59,523 nucleotides of DNA from assembly GCF_035762905.1 (NCBI RefSeq), contig NZ_DASUCC010000031.1, positions 1-59,523 on the forward strand, written 5' to 3'. The stretch comes from DASYTH01 sp035762905 (GTDB lineage: Bacteria > Actinomycetota > Actinomycetes > Mycobacteriales > Pseudonocardiaceae). The translations under genes were made by a program, and so were the position numbers. Position 1 is the first letter of the stretch. Every line of letters starts with the position of its first letter. The notes below the pieces were generated by a model. It ran no database searches. It saw only the letters and a program-made list of their open reading frames with translations, and was not told the DNA's origin. Positions 17,589-25,935 of this stretch are shown in pieces.

Positions 17589-18768
17589 GCAGCGCCACGC
17601 ATTCGATGTGGTGGGTCATGGGGAAGGCGTCGAAGGCGCGGAGGGCGGTGAGCCGGTAACCGGCGACGCCGAAAGTGGCCACATCGCGCGCCAGCGCCGC
17701 GGGGTCGCAGGCGACGTAGATCACCTGGGCGGGGGACCGGGCCGCGATGGCCTCGACCACCGCGCGGCCGGCGCCCTTGCGGGGCGGGTCGAGCACGACG
17801 ACCGCCGGGGTCGGGAGATCGGCGTGCAGGGCGGGTTCGACGCGGTCGGCTATGACCCGGACCTGGGGGAGGTCGGCCAGGTTGGTCTCGGCATGGGCGG
17901 CGGCGGCGGGGACGGACTCGACGGCAAGGACGGTGCCGGACGGGCCGACCTGGGCGGCGAGCACGGCGGCGAACAGGCCGACGCCGGCGTAGAGGTCCCA
18001 GGCGCACGCGCCGGGGGTGGCGGCGGACCAGCCGGCGACCACCTCGGCGAGCACGTCGGCGGCGTCCGGGTGAACCTGCCAGAAACCGTGCGCGGGCAGC
18101 CGCCATTCGCGGCGGGCCGCCCGTTCGAGCGCGACGGCGTCGCCGGCCACCCGGTGCGTCCGGCGGCCGCGCTGCTCGCTGACGTGCGTGCGGGCCGCGG
18201 CGTCCAGGGTGACCTCCAACTCGGTGCCGGGGGTCCACCGGTGACCGGTCAGCAGGTCCACGGTTCCCGGCGCGGAGATCGGGCAGTCCGCCACCGGCAC
18301 CACCCGGTGGCTGCGGTGTGCGCGGAACCCGGCCCGGCCGGCCGGCCCGACCGCCAGCCGGGCCCGGGTGCGCCAGCGCAGCAGCCCGCCGGGCAGCTCC
18401 TCCACCTCGACCGGTAGGTCCACCCCGGCCAGCCGGTGCAGCTGCTCGGCGACCACGAAACCCTTGAGCGCGCGCTGTTCGGCGCCGGTGGCGTGCTGCC
18501 AGTCGCACCCGCCGCAGCCGCCGGGCACCGCGACCGGGCACGGCGGCTCGACCCGCGCGGGCGCGGCGGTGCGCACCTCGACCGCGTCCGCGCGGCAGAA
18601 CGACCCGCCGCGGTCCTCGGTCACCTCGACCACGACCCGCTCGCCGGGCAGCGCGTGCCGCACGAACACCACCCGCCCGTCCGCCCGAGCCACGCAGTGC
18701 CCGCCGTGCGCGACCGGTCCGACGGTCACCTCGAACCGGCGCCCGGTCCAGTCGGCCGGTTCGGTCAC
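17572..18768 (-). CDS. TrmA/RlmD-family RNA (uracil-5-)-methyltransferase
   Basis: A 398-residue SAM-dependent enzyme that makes 5-methyluridine in rRNA or tRNA. An N-terminal TRAM-like domain (residues 1-60) is followed by four cysteines fit for a 4Fe-4S cluster (Cys77, Cys85, Cys88, Cys162). The SAM-binding motif is WDLYAGVGLFAAVLA, and the catalytic pieces are VVVLDPPRKGAG and YVACDPAALARD, whose Cys is the nucleophile. It is equivalent to mycobacterial Rv2689c. The GTG start (18766-18768) overlaps the permease stop as GTGA, so translation is coupled to the potassium-type permease upstream. I cannot tell rRNA from tRNA specificity by eye. Confidence 0.92.
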   Translation of the reverse strand: MTEPADWTGRRFEVTVGPVAHGGHCVARADGRVVFVRHALPGERVVVEVTEDRGGSFCRADAVEVRTAAPARVEPPCPVAVPGGCGGCDWQHATGAEQRALKGFVVAEQLHRLAGVDLPVEVEELPGGLLRWRTRARLAVGPAGRAGFRAHRSHRVVPVADCPISAPGTVDLLTGHRWTPGTELEVTLDAAARTHVSEQRGRRTHRVAGDAVALERAARREWRLPAHGFWQVHPDAADVLAEVVAGWSAATPGACAWDLYAGVGLFAAVLAAQVGPSGTVLAVESVPAAAAHAETNLADLPQVRVIADRVEPALHADLPTPAVVVLDPPRKGAGRAVVEAIAARSPAQVIYVACDPAALARDVATFGVAGYRLTALRAFDAFPMTHHIECVALLTPGR

Positions 18769-20783
18769 CGCTTGTCGTTCCCGCCCGGACCGTCCTTCGT
18801 GAACAGTCCACGACGGACCGCGCCGGGCACGATCTCCGCGCGGTCGCGCACCTTGTCCGAGGAGACCAGCTGCCACGGCACGCTGGTCACCATCACCCCC
18901 GGCTGGAACAGCAGCCTTCCCTTGAGCCGCAACGCACTCTGGTTGTGCAGGAACTGCTCCCACCAGCGGCCCACCACGTACTCCGGGATGAACACGGTCA
19001 CCACGTCGCGCGGGTTGTCGGTGCGCATCCGCTTCACGTAGTCCAGCACCGGCTTGGTGATCTCCCGGTACGGCGACTCGATCACCTTGAGCGGCACCGA
19101 GAAGCGCTCCTTCTCCCACTCGGCGACCAGGCGCCTGGTGTCGGTGTCGTCCACGTTGACGGTCACCGCCTCGAGCACGTCGGGCCGGGTCGCCTTGGCG
19201 TAGGCCAGCGCCCGGCGGGTCGGCTGATGCACTTTGGACACCAGCACGATGGCGTGGTTGCGGGACGGCAGCACGACCTGCCCGCTCTGCTCGGCGGCGG
19301 ACAGCTCCGCGGCGACCCGGTCGTAGTGCCGCCGGATCGCGGTCATCAGCGCGTACAGCACGGCCATCGCGGCGATCGCGATCCAGGCGCCGTGGGTGAA
19401 CTTGGTGATCAGCACGACGATCAGCACGCTCGCGGTCATGATCAGGCCGAACGTGTTGATCGCCTGCGAACGCCGCATCCGCCGCCGCTCGACCGGGTCG
19501 GACTCGGTGCGCAGCAACCGGTTCCAGTGCCGCACCATGCCGGTCTGGCTCATCGTGAAGGACACGAACACGCCGACGATGTAGAGCTGGATCAACCGGG
19601 TCACCTCGGCGTCGAACGCGATCACCAGGATGATCGCGAACGCGGCCAGGCCGACGATCCCGTTGGAGAAGGCCAGCCGGTCGCCCCGGGTGTGCAGCTG
19701 CCGGGGCAGGTACCGGTCCTGGGCCAGGATCGAGCCGAGCACCGGAAACCCGTTGAACGCGGTGTTGGCGGCCAGCACCAGGATCAGCGCGGTCACCACG
19801 GTGACGAAGAAGAACCCGATCCGGAAGTCGGCGAACACCGCGTCGGCCACCTGCGCGACCAGGGTCTTCTGGTGATAGTCGGGCGGGGCGCCGCCGAGTT
19901 GGCTGGCCGGATCCTCGGCGATCTTCACCCCGGTCAGCTTGGCCAGCAGGATCAGGCCCATCAGCATGATCACCGAGATCACGCCCATCAGCAGCAGCGT
20001 GGTGGCCGCGTTGCGGGACTTGGGCTTGCGGAACGCCGGCACCCCGTTGCTGATCGCCTCGACGCCGGTGAGCGCGGCGCAGCCGGAGGAGAACGCCCGC
20101 AGCACCAGGAACACCATGGCCAGGGTGGCCAGCTGGTCGCCCTCGGCGTGCAGCTCGAACCCGGCGCTCTCGGCCGGCATCTCCTCGCCGAGCACGACGC
20201 CGCGCAGCAGGCCGAACAGCACCATGCCGACGATGCCGAACATGAAGGCGTAGGTCGGGACCGAGAAGAGGGTGCCGGACTCGCGGATGCCGCGCAGGTT
20301 CATCGCGGTGAGCAGCACGATCGCGGCCACCGCGAAGACGGTCTTGTTGGCCGCGACGAACGGCACCGCGGAGCCGACGTTGGACGCGGCGGAGGCGATC
20401 GACACGGCGACCGTGAGCACGTAGTCCACCTGCAGCGCGCTGGCCACCACCAGGCCGGCGGGCCGGCCCAGGTTGACCGTGGCGACCTCGTAGTCGCCAC
20501 CACCGGACGGGTAGGCCCGCACGTTCTGCCGGTAGCTGGCCACCACGGTGAGCATGACCACGACCACGACGACCCCGACCCACGGCGCGATCGCGTAGGC
20601 GGACAGCCCGCCGAGCGAGAGCACCAGGAAGATCTCCTCCGGCGCGTAGGCGACCGAGGACATCGCGTCGGAGGCGAAGACCGGCAGGGCGATCCGTTTC
20701 GGCAGTAGCGTGTGCGACAGGCGGTCACTGCGGAACGGCCGTCCGACGAGCAGCCGTTTGGCCACGGAAGCGAGCTTGGGCAC
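18765..20783 (-). CDS. KimA-like APC-superfamily permease, probable potassium importer
   Basis: A 672-residue membrane protein with about 12 hydrophobic segments in the first 490 residues and a soluble C-terminal domain of about 180 residues, the layout of KimA (YdaO)-type potassium importers. Typical sequences are LPVFASDAMSSVAYAPEEI at the N-terminus, AYPSGGGDYEVATVNLG after TM2, and AFSSGCAALTGVEAISNG in the middle. It corresponds to mycobacterial Rv2690c. I start it at the GTG at 20781-20783, giving MPKLASVAKRLLVG. It is divergent from the two TrkA-type genes across 109 bp, which supports a potassium role. In Firmicutes KimA is inhibited by c-di-AMP; whether that applies here is unknown. 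I see no ydaO riboswitch in the short leader. Confidence 0.88.
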   Translation of the reverse strand: MPKLASVAKRLLVGRPFRSDRLSHTLLPKRIALPVFASDAMSSVAYAPEEIFLVLSLGGLSAYAIAPWVGVVVVVVMLTVVASYRQNVRAYPSGGGDYEVATVNLGRPAGLVVASALQVDYVLTVAVSIASAASNVGSAVPFVAANKTVFAVAAIVLLTAMNLRGIRESGTLFSVPTYAFMFGIVGMVLFGLLRGVVLGEEMPAESAGFELHAEGDQLATLAMVFLVLRAFSSGCAALTGVEAISNGVPAFRKPKSRNAATTLLLMGVISVIMLMGLILLAKLTGVKIAEDPASQLGGAPPDYHQKTLVAQVADAVFADFRIGFFFVTVVTALILVLAANTAFNGFPVLGSILAQDRYLPRQLHTRGDRLAFSNGIVGLAAFAIILVIAFDAEVTRLIQLYIVGVFVSFTMSQTGMVRHWNRLLRTESDPVERRRMRRSQAINTFGLIMTASVLIVVLITKFTHGAWIAIAAMAVLYALMTAIRRHYDRVAAELSAAEQSGQVVLPSRNHAIVLVSKVHQPTRRALAYAKATRPDVLEAVTVNVDDTDTRRLVAEWEKERFSVPLKVIESPYREITKPVLDYVKRMRTDNPRDVVTVFIPEYVVGRWWEQFLHNQSALRLKGRLLFQPGVMVTSVPWQLVSSDKVRDRAEIVPGAVRRGLFTKDGPGGNDKR

Positions 20784-20892
20784 GGGTGCACAGCGTAGGC
20801 GGTCCAATCACCTCATCGGAGCAGCGGACCGGTAGGTTCGACCCGCCCGGCGTTAGCGTTGTCCGGGGGTGTGCGCACAGGGAGGCGGGTTC

Positions 20893-21558
20893 GTGCACGT
20901 CGTGATCATGGGCTGCGGCCGGGTCGGCAGCTCGGTCGCCGCGGCACTCGAGCGGCTCGGGCACTCGGTGTCCGTGATCGACAAGGACGCCCAGGCGTTT
21001 CGCCGGCTGACCGGCGACTTCCACGGTCAGCAGGTGGTCGGCAACGGATTCGACCGCCAGGTGCTGATCGAGGCCGGCATCGAGCGGGCCGGGGCGTTCG
21101 CCGCGGTGTCCAGCGGGGACAACTCCAACATCATCTCGGCCCGGGTGGCCCGGGAGACCTTCGGCGTCGAGCACGTGGTGGCCCGGATCTACGACCCGAA
21201 GCGGGCCGAGGTGTACGAGCGGCTGGGCATCCCGACCGTGGCCACGGTGCCGTGGACGACCGACCGGCTGATGCGCACGCTGCTGCCGGACGGCGTCGCC
21301 GCCGCCTGGCGGGACCCGACCGGCAAGGTGGCCGTGCTGCAGTTGCCGCTGCACGAGGACTGGGTCGGGCGCACCGTGCGCAACCTGCAGGAGGCTACCG
21401 GCGCCCACGTGGCGTTCATCATGCGGTTCGGCGGCGGCGTGCTGCCCGACCCGCGGACCGTGCTCCAGGCCGACGACCAGGTCTACGTGGCCGCCCTGTC
21501 CGGCACGGTCAGCGACGTCAGCGCGGCGGCCAGCCAGCCACCCGAGGAGGGCAACTGA
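20893..21558 (+). CDS. ceoB: TrkA/RCK-type potassium uptake regulator CeoB
   Basis: A 221-residue cytoplasmic regulatory subunit with an NAD-binding Rossmann domain (VVIMGCGRVGSSVAAALERL, acidic VIDKD at the end of strand 2) and a C-terminal TrkA_C/RCK_C-like part (VAVLQLPLHEDWVGRTV, then DQVYVAAL). Such subunits gate or assist potassium transport. It starts with the GTG at 20893, behind a GGGAGG box. The stop codon shares one base with the ATG of the next gene, so the two are coupled. Its position opposite a KimA-like permease gene, rather than TrkH or KtrB, is conserved in mycobacteria (Rv2691). Confidence 0.93.
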   Translation: MHVVIMGCGRVGSSVAAALERLGHSVSVIDKDAQAFRRLTGDFHGQQVVGNGFDRQVLIEAGIERAGAFAAVSSGDNSNIISARVARETFGVEHVVARIYDPKRAEVYERLGIPTVATVPWTTDRLMRTLLPDGVAAAWRDPTGKVAVLQLPLHEDWVGRTVRNLQEATGAHVAFIMRFGGGVLPDPRTVLQADDQVYVAALSGTVSDVSAAASQPPEEGN

Positions 21559-22214
21559 TGCGGGTCGCGATCGCCGGGGCCGGGGCCGTCGGCCGGTCAA
21601 TCGCCGCCGAGCTGATCGCCGGCAACCACGAGGTCATGCTGATCGAGCGGGACGCGCGGCAGTTCGAGCCGCACACCGTCGAGCAGGCCGAATGGGTGCT
21701 CGCCGACGCCTGCGAGCTGGCTTCGCTGGAGGAGGCCGGGCTGCAGACCTGCGACGTGGTGATCGCGGCCAGCGGCGACGACAAGGTCAACCTCGTGGTG
21801 TCCCTGCTGGCCAAGACCGTGTTCGCGGTGCGCCGGGTGGTGGCCAGGGTGAACGACCCGGCCAACGAGTGGCTGTTCAACGAGGCCTGGGGCGTGGACG
21901 TCGCGGTGTCCACGCCGCGGATGCTCGCCGCCATGGTCGAGGAGGCGGTCAGCGTCGGCGACCTGGTCCAGCTGCTCACCCTGCGCCAGGGTCAGGCCAA
22001 CCTGGTCGAGATGACGCTGCCGGAGGACACGCCGCTGGCCGGACGGGCGGTCTCCGCGCTGAACCTGCCCAGGGACGCCGCACTGGTGACGATCCTGCGC
22101 GGCGGCCGGGTGATCGTGCCGCAGCCGGACGACCCGCTCGAGCCCGGCGACGAACTCCTGTTCGTCGCCTCGGCCGACGTGGAAGACCAGATCCGAGCAG
22201 CGCTTGGTTACTGA
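21558..22214 (+). CDS. ceoC: TrkA/RCK-type potassium uptake regulator CeoC
   Basis: A 218-residue paralogue of the preceding gene and the second RCK subunit (mycobacterial Rv2692). The Rossmann motif RVAIAGAGAVGRSIAAELIA leads to the acidic VMLIERDARQFE, and the C-terminal RCK_C part includes ANLVEMTLPEDTPLAGRAV and LEPGDELLFVA. Start and stop overlap within TGATG at 21556-21560, so synthesis is probably stoichiometric with CeoB, consistent with a hetero-oligomeric ring. The downstream DUF3159 gene is convergent, with a 9-bp gap. Confidence 0.93.
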   Translation: MRVAIAGAGAVGRSIAAELIAGNHEVMLIERDARQFEPHTVEQAEWVLADACELASLEEAGLQTCDVVIAASGDDKVNLVVSLLAKTVFAVRRVVARVNDPANEWLFNEAWGVDVAVSTPRMLAAMVEEAVSVGDLVQLLTLRQGQANLVEMTLPEDTPLAGRAVSALNLPRDAALVTILRGGRVIVPQPDDPLEPGDELLFVASADVEDQIRAALGY

Positions 22215-22223
22215 CCCGGTTCC

Positions 22224-22946
22224 CTAGCCGGCGCCGGACTCGCTGGCGGGCTGCCCGTACTTGGCCCGCAGCTTCGCCTCGACGGCTTGGTCGTCGGCCT
22301 CGGCCTGCTCCGCGAGCTGACGGACCAGGTGCCCGGCCCGGCGCACCGCCCAGAGCGTGACGGCCAGCGCCGCGGCGGTGAGCGGCCAGCCCATCGCGAT
22401 CCGGGCGAACGCCAACCAGCCGGTCAGGTCCTCGTCGTAGAGCCAGCGCTGCACCACGAACCGGGCACCGAACACCACGGCCCAGGACAGCGTGGCCAGG
22501 TCGTAGGCGAACATCGCCCGGCGGTCGGACCGCCACTTCTGGCCGTGGCCGTTGAGCGCCCCCCAGATCACCCCGACCAGCGGCCAGCGGATCAGGATGG
22601 AGAGCCCGAAGAGGCTGCCGTAGACCAGGCTGGCCCAGATGCCGAACAGGAAGAAGCCCTTGGCCGAGCCGGTCCGGTAGGCGATGAAGGCCGCGATGGC
22701 CACGCCGAAGAACCCGGAGATCGCCGGTTGCAGGGACTGCTTGCGCACGATCCGGACCACGGTGATCACCGCGGCGCTGCCCAGCGCGGCCCAGATGGCC
22801 GGGTTGAGGGAGGACACGGAGTTGACCAGAACGAAAACGAGCACCGGCACGGTGGAGTAGATCAGGCCGCTGATGCCGCCCATCTCCTGCAGCAGGGTTC
22901 GCCGCTCCGGCGCGTCCGCCTTGGCGTCCTGAGGCGGTTCTGTCAT
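22224..22946 (-). CDS. DUF3159 integral membrane protein
   Basis: A 240-residue inner membrane protein with about six hydrophobic segments, for example IYSTVPVLVFVLVNSVSSL, then FFGVAIAAFIAYRTG, GFFLFGIWASLVYGSLFGLS and LSWAVVFGARFVVQRWLY. A charged cytoplasmic tail ends in LAEQAEADDQAVEAKLRAKY. It matches mycobacterial Rv2693c by order and type. Function is unknown. The ATG at 22944-22946 overlaps the stop of the upstream OB-fold gene (ATGA), so the pair is translationally coupled. Nothing in the sequence indicates a substrate or catalytic site. Confidence 0.9.
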   Translation of the reverse strand: MTEPPQDAKADAPERRTLLQEMGGISGLIYSTVPVLVFVLVNSVSSLNPAIWAALGSAAVITVVRIVRKQSLQPAISGFFGVAIAAFIAYRTGSAKGFFLFGIWASLVYGSLFGLSILIRWPLVGVIWGALNGHGQKWRSDRRAMFAYDLATLSWAVVFGARFVVQRWLYDEDLTGWLAFARIAMGWPLTAAALAVTLWAVRRAGHLVRQLAEQAEADDQAVEAKLRAKYGQPASESGAG

Positions 22947-23323
22947 GTGGTGGTCTGCAGTTCGTAGTAGGGGTTGTAGAGCACCTTCCGGCCGTCCCGC
23001 ACCGCGATCCGCCCGTGTGCCTTGATCGTCCGGCCCGGCTCGATGCCCGGGATCCGGCGCCGACCGAGCCAGACTAGTGTCACGCCCTCGGTTCCGTCGA
23101 ACAGCTCGGCCTCCAGCGTGGCGACGGCGTCACGTGGGCTCAGCTCCACCGTGCGCAGCCGGCCGAGCACGGTCACCTCCTGGCCGGACTTGCAGTCGCA
23201 GGCCCGCTGCGCCCCCTGCGCCTCGGCCTTCTCCGACAGGTCGTCGGCGTCGAGCTCATCGACATCGGTGGTCAGCTTCTTGACCAGCCGGCGCCAATAT
23301 CCGTCCCCCTTGGTCGTGCCCAT
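22943..23323 (-). CDS. OB-fold nucleic-acid-binding-domain protein
   Basis: A 126-residue protein whose C-terminal 85 residues form an OB-fold of the tRNA_anti type: GQEVTVLGRLRTVELSP, then ATLEAELFDGTEGVTLVWLG, then GRTIKAHGRIAVRDGRKVLY. The N-terminus has two basic/acidic helices and a Cys pair (RACDCKSG). It is equivalent to mycobacterial Rv2694c. The chosen ATG (23321-23323) follows an AGGAG box; upstream in-frame codons look unlikely. It overlaps the DUF3159 gene by 4 bp. A role in nucleic acid binding is suggested by the fold only. Confidence 0.88.
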   Translation of the reverse strand: MGTTKGDGYWRRLVKKLTTDVDELDADDLSEKAEAQGAQRACDCKSGQEVTVLGRLRTVELSPRDAVATLEAELFDGTEGVTLVWLGRRRIPGIEPGRTIKAHGRIAVRDGRKVLYNPYYELQTTT

Positions 23324-23419
23324 GTCCCGCTCCTGTTGGTGAGGCCGGCCCCGACTCCGGCCGTGCACAATCAGCGTAACCGCGCAAGGCCCGACCGAGT
23401 GAAGGATCGGAATGCGAGT

Positions 23420-24160
23420 GTGACCGAGTCCGCGTTGCCAGTTATGCCAACCGAAACCTGCCGTTCTGCTGTGCTCCTACCGGGTACAGGATCCGATGAC
23501 GTGTTTGTCCGGTCGGTTTTCCAGGTGCCGCTGGCCGCAGTGGGGATACACACCGTCACCCCATCCCCCAGCCCAGGCACACGTCTCGGTGAGGCTTTTC
23601 TCACCGCTCTTGACGACGCGGCTACCGACGGTCCGATCCTGGCCGGAGGAATCTCCTTCGGCGCACACCTCGCCGCCGAATGGGCATTGCGCAATCCCGG
23701 GCGGTGCGCCGGCCTGCTGCTGGCCCTGCCGGGGTGGAACGGCGACCCCGGTGACTCCCCCGCCGCGGTGTCCGCCCGGCTCGGCGCCGACCTGGTGCAC
23801 GACGGCGGCCTGGATGGCGCCCTGCGCGACCTCACCGGCTCCGCCGACCCCTGGCTGGCCGCCGAGCTCGACAGAGCCTGGCGCGGCTACGGCGCCGGCC
23901 TGGCCGACTCGCTCCGGGTGGCCGCCGCCCGCCCCGCGCCCACCCTGGCCGACCTGGCCACGCTCGACGTCCCGGCCGGCGTCGCCGGCTGCCCGGACGA
24001 CCTCGTGCATCCCCTCGCCGTCGCCCGGGCGTGGGCCGGCGCCCTCGGCCGCGGCGCCCTGCGCACCACCCGGATCGACATCGTCGGCGCCGACCCGGAG
24101 GCCCTCGGCCGCGCCGCCGTACTCGCCTGGCTCGCCGCAGGCGGCGTTCCGCCTCGCTAG
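23420..24160 (+). CDS. Alpha/beta-hydrolase-fold protein
   Basis: A protein of about 246 residues with an alpha/beta hydrolase core: a first strand and oxyanion loop AVLLPGTGSDDVFV, then the nucleophile elbow GGISFGAHLAAEWAL (Ser in GISFG), and helix NPGRCAGLLLALPGW. A late acid or His is less clear: GCPDDLVHP may supply Asp and His. It corresponds to mycobacterial Rv2695. The substrate is unknown. The start is uncertain between the GTG at 23420 and the ATG at 23444 (MPTETCRSAV). A repeated intergenic element begins right after the stop codon. Confidence 0.82.
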   Translation: MTESALPVMPTETCRSAVLLPGTGSDDVFVRSVFQVPLAAVGIHTVTPSPSPGTRLGEAFLTALDDAATDGPILAGGISFGAHLAAEWALRNPGRCAGLLLALPGWNGDPGDSPAAVSARLGADLVHDGGLDGALRDLTGSADPWLAAELDRAWRGYGAGLADSLRVAAARPAPTLADLATLDVPAGVAGCPDDLVHPLAVARAWAGALGRGALRTTRIDIVGADPEALGRAAVLAWLAAGGVPPR

Positions 24161-24271
24161 TCCGCCTCTCCGGATTTAACTGCTGTTGTCGCGTTCCGGC
24201 GGAGGGTGCCGGTCGGCGGGGTGATTGTGGCTGGGTGACGTCACGGTCCCCGAGGTTGCGTTGGGTGGGCC
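24161..24271. repeat. Copy A of a ~111-bp dispersed intergenic element
   Basis: This segment aligns along its whole length with 27415-27526, by eye about four of five bases identical, with at most one single-base gap. Shared blocks include TCCGCCTCTCCGG, ACTGCTGTTG, TGTGGCTGGGT and GAGGTTGCGTTGGGTGGGCC. It starts directly after the stop of a plus-strand gene and lies before the stop of a minus-strand gene, as copy B does. Confidence 0.8.
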
Positions 24272-24304
24272 AAGCAATTCGGCGGAGCTGGGGCTGCCCG
24301 CGGG

Positions 24305-24928
24305 CTAGCTCGGGCCGTTCTCGTCCTGGGCCTGCGCGATGTGCTCGGCGATCGCCTCGGGCAGCTCGATCGGCAGCGGGGTGCGCACCGGCATCGGCGC
24401 CGCGCCGCGCACCACCACGGTGCCGCGCAGCAGGTCGCGCAGCGCGGCGGTGCTGTACTTGGCCAACTCCGGCGGCCCGGCGACCACGCCGCGCACCATC
24501 CACCTCGGGCCGTCCACGCCGATGAACCGCAGCGTCACCTGGTCCAGCGCGGCCACCAGTTCCTGGCCCCACTCGCCGGCCTCGCTGTGCACGTTGGCCC
24601 CGTCACCGCGCAGCTGGGCCGCCAGCTCGCCGCAGACCTCCTCCCACAGCCCGCCGGAGCGCGGCGCGGCGTAGGCGTTCACGGTGAGCTGGCCGTGCGG
24701 GGTGCCCACGTGCACCGCCCGCACCGGCCCGGCCGGGTCCATCTCCACCTGAAGCTGCGTGCCGTCCGGCACCGGCAGCCGCAACGACCCCAGATCGAGC
24801 CGGGACAGGCCGTCGTCGGGTGCCTCGTCCTCGTCGTACGGCCCGGTCTCCGGGCCTTCGTACTCGTCGGAGAAGTCGAGATCCTCCGGCTCCTCGGCAC
24901 CCCGATCGCGCCGGCCGAAAAGCCCCAC
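24305..24928 (-). CDS. DUF3710 family protein
   Basis: A 207-residue protein of the DUF3710 family (mycobacterial Rv2696c), always next to dut in actinobacteria. An acidic, disordered N-terminus (FSDEYEGPETGPYDEDEAPD) precedes the conserved domain with LDLGSLRLPVPDGTQLQVEM and RFIGVDGPRWMVRGVVAGPP. No membrane segment is present. The GTG start at 24926-24928 abuts the dut stop with no gap, which implies cotranscription and coupling. Function is unknown. The conserved PRWMVRGV segment suggests a folded alpha/beta domain of uncertain role. Confidence 0.9.
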   Translation of the reverse strand: MGLFGRRDRGAEEPEDLDFSDEYEGPETGPYDEDEAPDDGLSRLDLGSLRLPVPDGTQLQVEMDPAGPVRAVHVGTPHGQLTVNAYAAPRSGGLWEEVCGELAAQLRGDGANVHSEAGEWGQELVAALDQVTLRFIGVDGPRWMVRGVVAGPPELAKYSTAALRDLLRGTVVVRGAAPMPVRTPLPIELPEAIAEHIAQAQDENGPS

Positions 24929-25414
24929 TCAGCGTTCCTCCGTCCGTGCCCGGGCCGAACTCGTCAGCATCGAGTGTCCCCCCGTCGAGCCGTACCCGCC
25001 GATGCTGCGCTCGGATTCGGCCAGCTCGTCCACCTCCCGGAACACCGCGTGCTCGACCCGCTGGACCACCAGCTGGGCCACCCGGTCGCCGCGGCGCAGC
25101 TCGATCGGCTCGCGCGGATCATGGTTGATCAGGCAGATCCGGATCTCCCCTCGATAGCCCGAGTCGATCGTGCCCGGGGTGTTCACCACGGAGAGACCGA
25201 CCCGCGCGGCGAGCCCGGACCGCGGATGCACGAACCCGGCGTACCCCTCCGGGATGGCCACCGCGATACCGGTGCCGACGATCGCGCGCTCCCCCGGTTC
25301 GAGCACGACGTCGGTGGTGGTGACCAGGTCGGCGCCGGCGTCGCCGGGCCGGGCGTAGCTGGGCAGCGGCACCCCGGGATCGAGGCGGGTCAACGGGACC
25401 TCAACGCTGGACAT
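24929..25414 (-). CDS. dut: Deoxyuridine 5'-triphosphate nucleotidohydrolase (dUTPase)
   Basis: A 161-residue trimeric dUTPase that hydrolyses dUTP to dUMP and pyrophosphate, keeping uracil out of DNA. All five motifs are visible: PGDAGADLVTT (1), HPRSGLAARVGL (2), NTPGTIDSGYRGEI (3, with catalytic Asp), RGDRVAQLVVQRV (4) and the C-terminal arm ERSIGGYGSTGGH (5). The ATG is at 25412-25414. It is followed without gap by the DUF3710 gene and is divergent from a DUF3093 gene across 24 bp, so the two start regions share control DNA. Confidence 0.97.
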   Translation of the reverse strand: MSSVEVPLTRLDPGVPLPSYARPGDAGADLVTTTDVVLEPGERAIVGTGIAVAIPEGYAGFVHPRSGLAARVGLSVVNTPGTIDSGYRGEIRICLINHDPREPIELRRGDRVAQLVVQRVEHAVFREVDELAESERSIGGYGSTGGHSMLTSSARARTEER

Positions 25415-25426
25415 GACGGGCGAGAC

Positions 25427-25432
25427 TACCCT
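25427..25432 (+). promoter_or_regulatory. Putative -10 box for leaderless DUF3093 gene
   Basis: TACCCT ends 6 nt before the GTG at 25439. The whole dut/DUF3093 divergent gap is only 24 bp, which leaves no room for a conventional leader and supports leaderless transcription. Confidence 0.45.
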
Positions 25433-25438
25433 GGAACC

Positions 25439-25933
25439 GTGCATGACCCGGGAAGTGGCACCGACTCGGCGGCGGCCGGTGCCCGCCGCGGCGAGTCCTA
25501 TTCGGAACGGCTGTACGTCACTTGGTACTGGTGGCCGCTGCCGGTGCTGGCGGCCACGATCCTCGCGGCCGAGGTGCACATGGGCTACAGCGGCATCCGG
25601 TCCTGGCTGCCCTACGTGATCCTGATCCCGCTCACCGTCGCGCTGATCGTCAAGCTGGGCCGCACCCGGATCGCGGTGGCCGACGGCGAACTGCGGGTGG
25701 CGGACGCCCGGCTGCCGCTCGAGTTCGTGGGCGCGGTGGAATGGTTTCCGGCCGAGCAGAAGCGCCGGGTGCTCGGCCCGCGCCTCGACCCGGCGGCGTT
25801 CGTCGTACACCGGGGATGGGTCGGACCGGTGCTGCGCGTGCAGCTGACCGATCCGGCCGATCCGACCCCCTACTGGCTGTTCAGCACCCGCCATCCCCAG
25901 CGCCTTGCGGAGATCCTGCGCGCGGCCGATTGA
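25439..25933 (+). CDS. DUF3093 membrane protein
   Basis: A 164-residue protein of the DUF3093 family (mycobacterial Rv2698). Two membrane segments lie near residues 28-45 (WWPLPVLAATILAAEVHM) and 52-65 (WLPYVILIPLTVALIV), followed by a small cytoplasmic beta domain with GRTRIAVADGELRVADARLP and the C-terminal PYWLFSTRHPQRLAEIL. Function is unknown. The start is the GTG at 25439, which appears leaderless. The stop is 2 bp from the stop of the convergent DUF4193 gene. Confidence 0.9.
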   Translation: MHDPGSGTDSAAAGARRGESYSERLYVTWYWWPLPVLAATILAAEVHMGYSGIRSWLPYVILIPLTVALIVKLGRTRIAVADGELRVADARLPLEFVGAVEWFPAEQKRRVLGPRLDPAAFVVHRGWVGPVLRVQLTDPADPTPYWLFSTRHPQRLAEILRAAD

Positions 25934-25935
25934 CC

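Noticed and set aside
17572..20583. A 1003-residue fusion of the methyltransferase with upstream sequence
   Set aside because: The upstream part is a shadow of the KimA-like permease in another frame; the true junction is the GTGA overlap at 18765-18768.
20784..20892. ydaO-type c-di-AMP riboswitch for the KimA-like permease
   Set aside because: The gap is only 109 bp shared by two divergent genes and shows none of the riboswitch sequence blocks I know.
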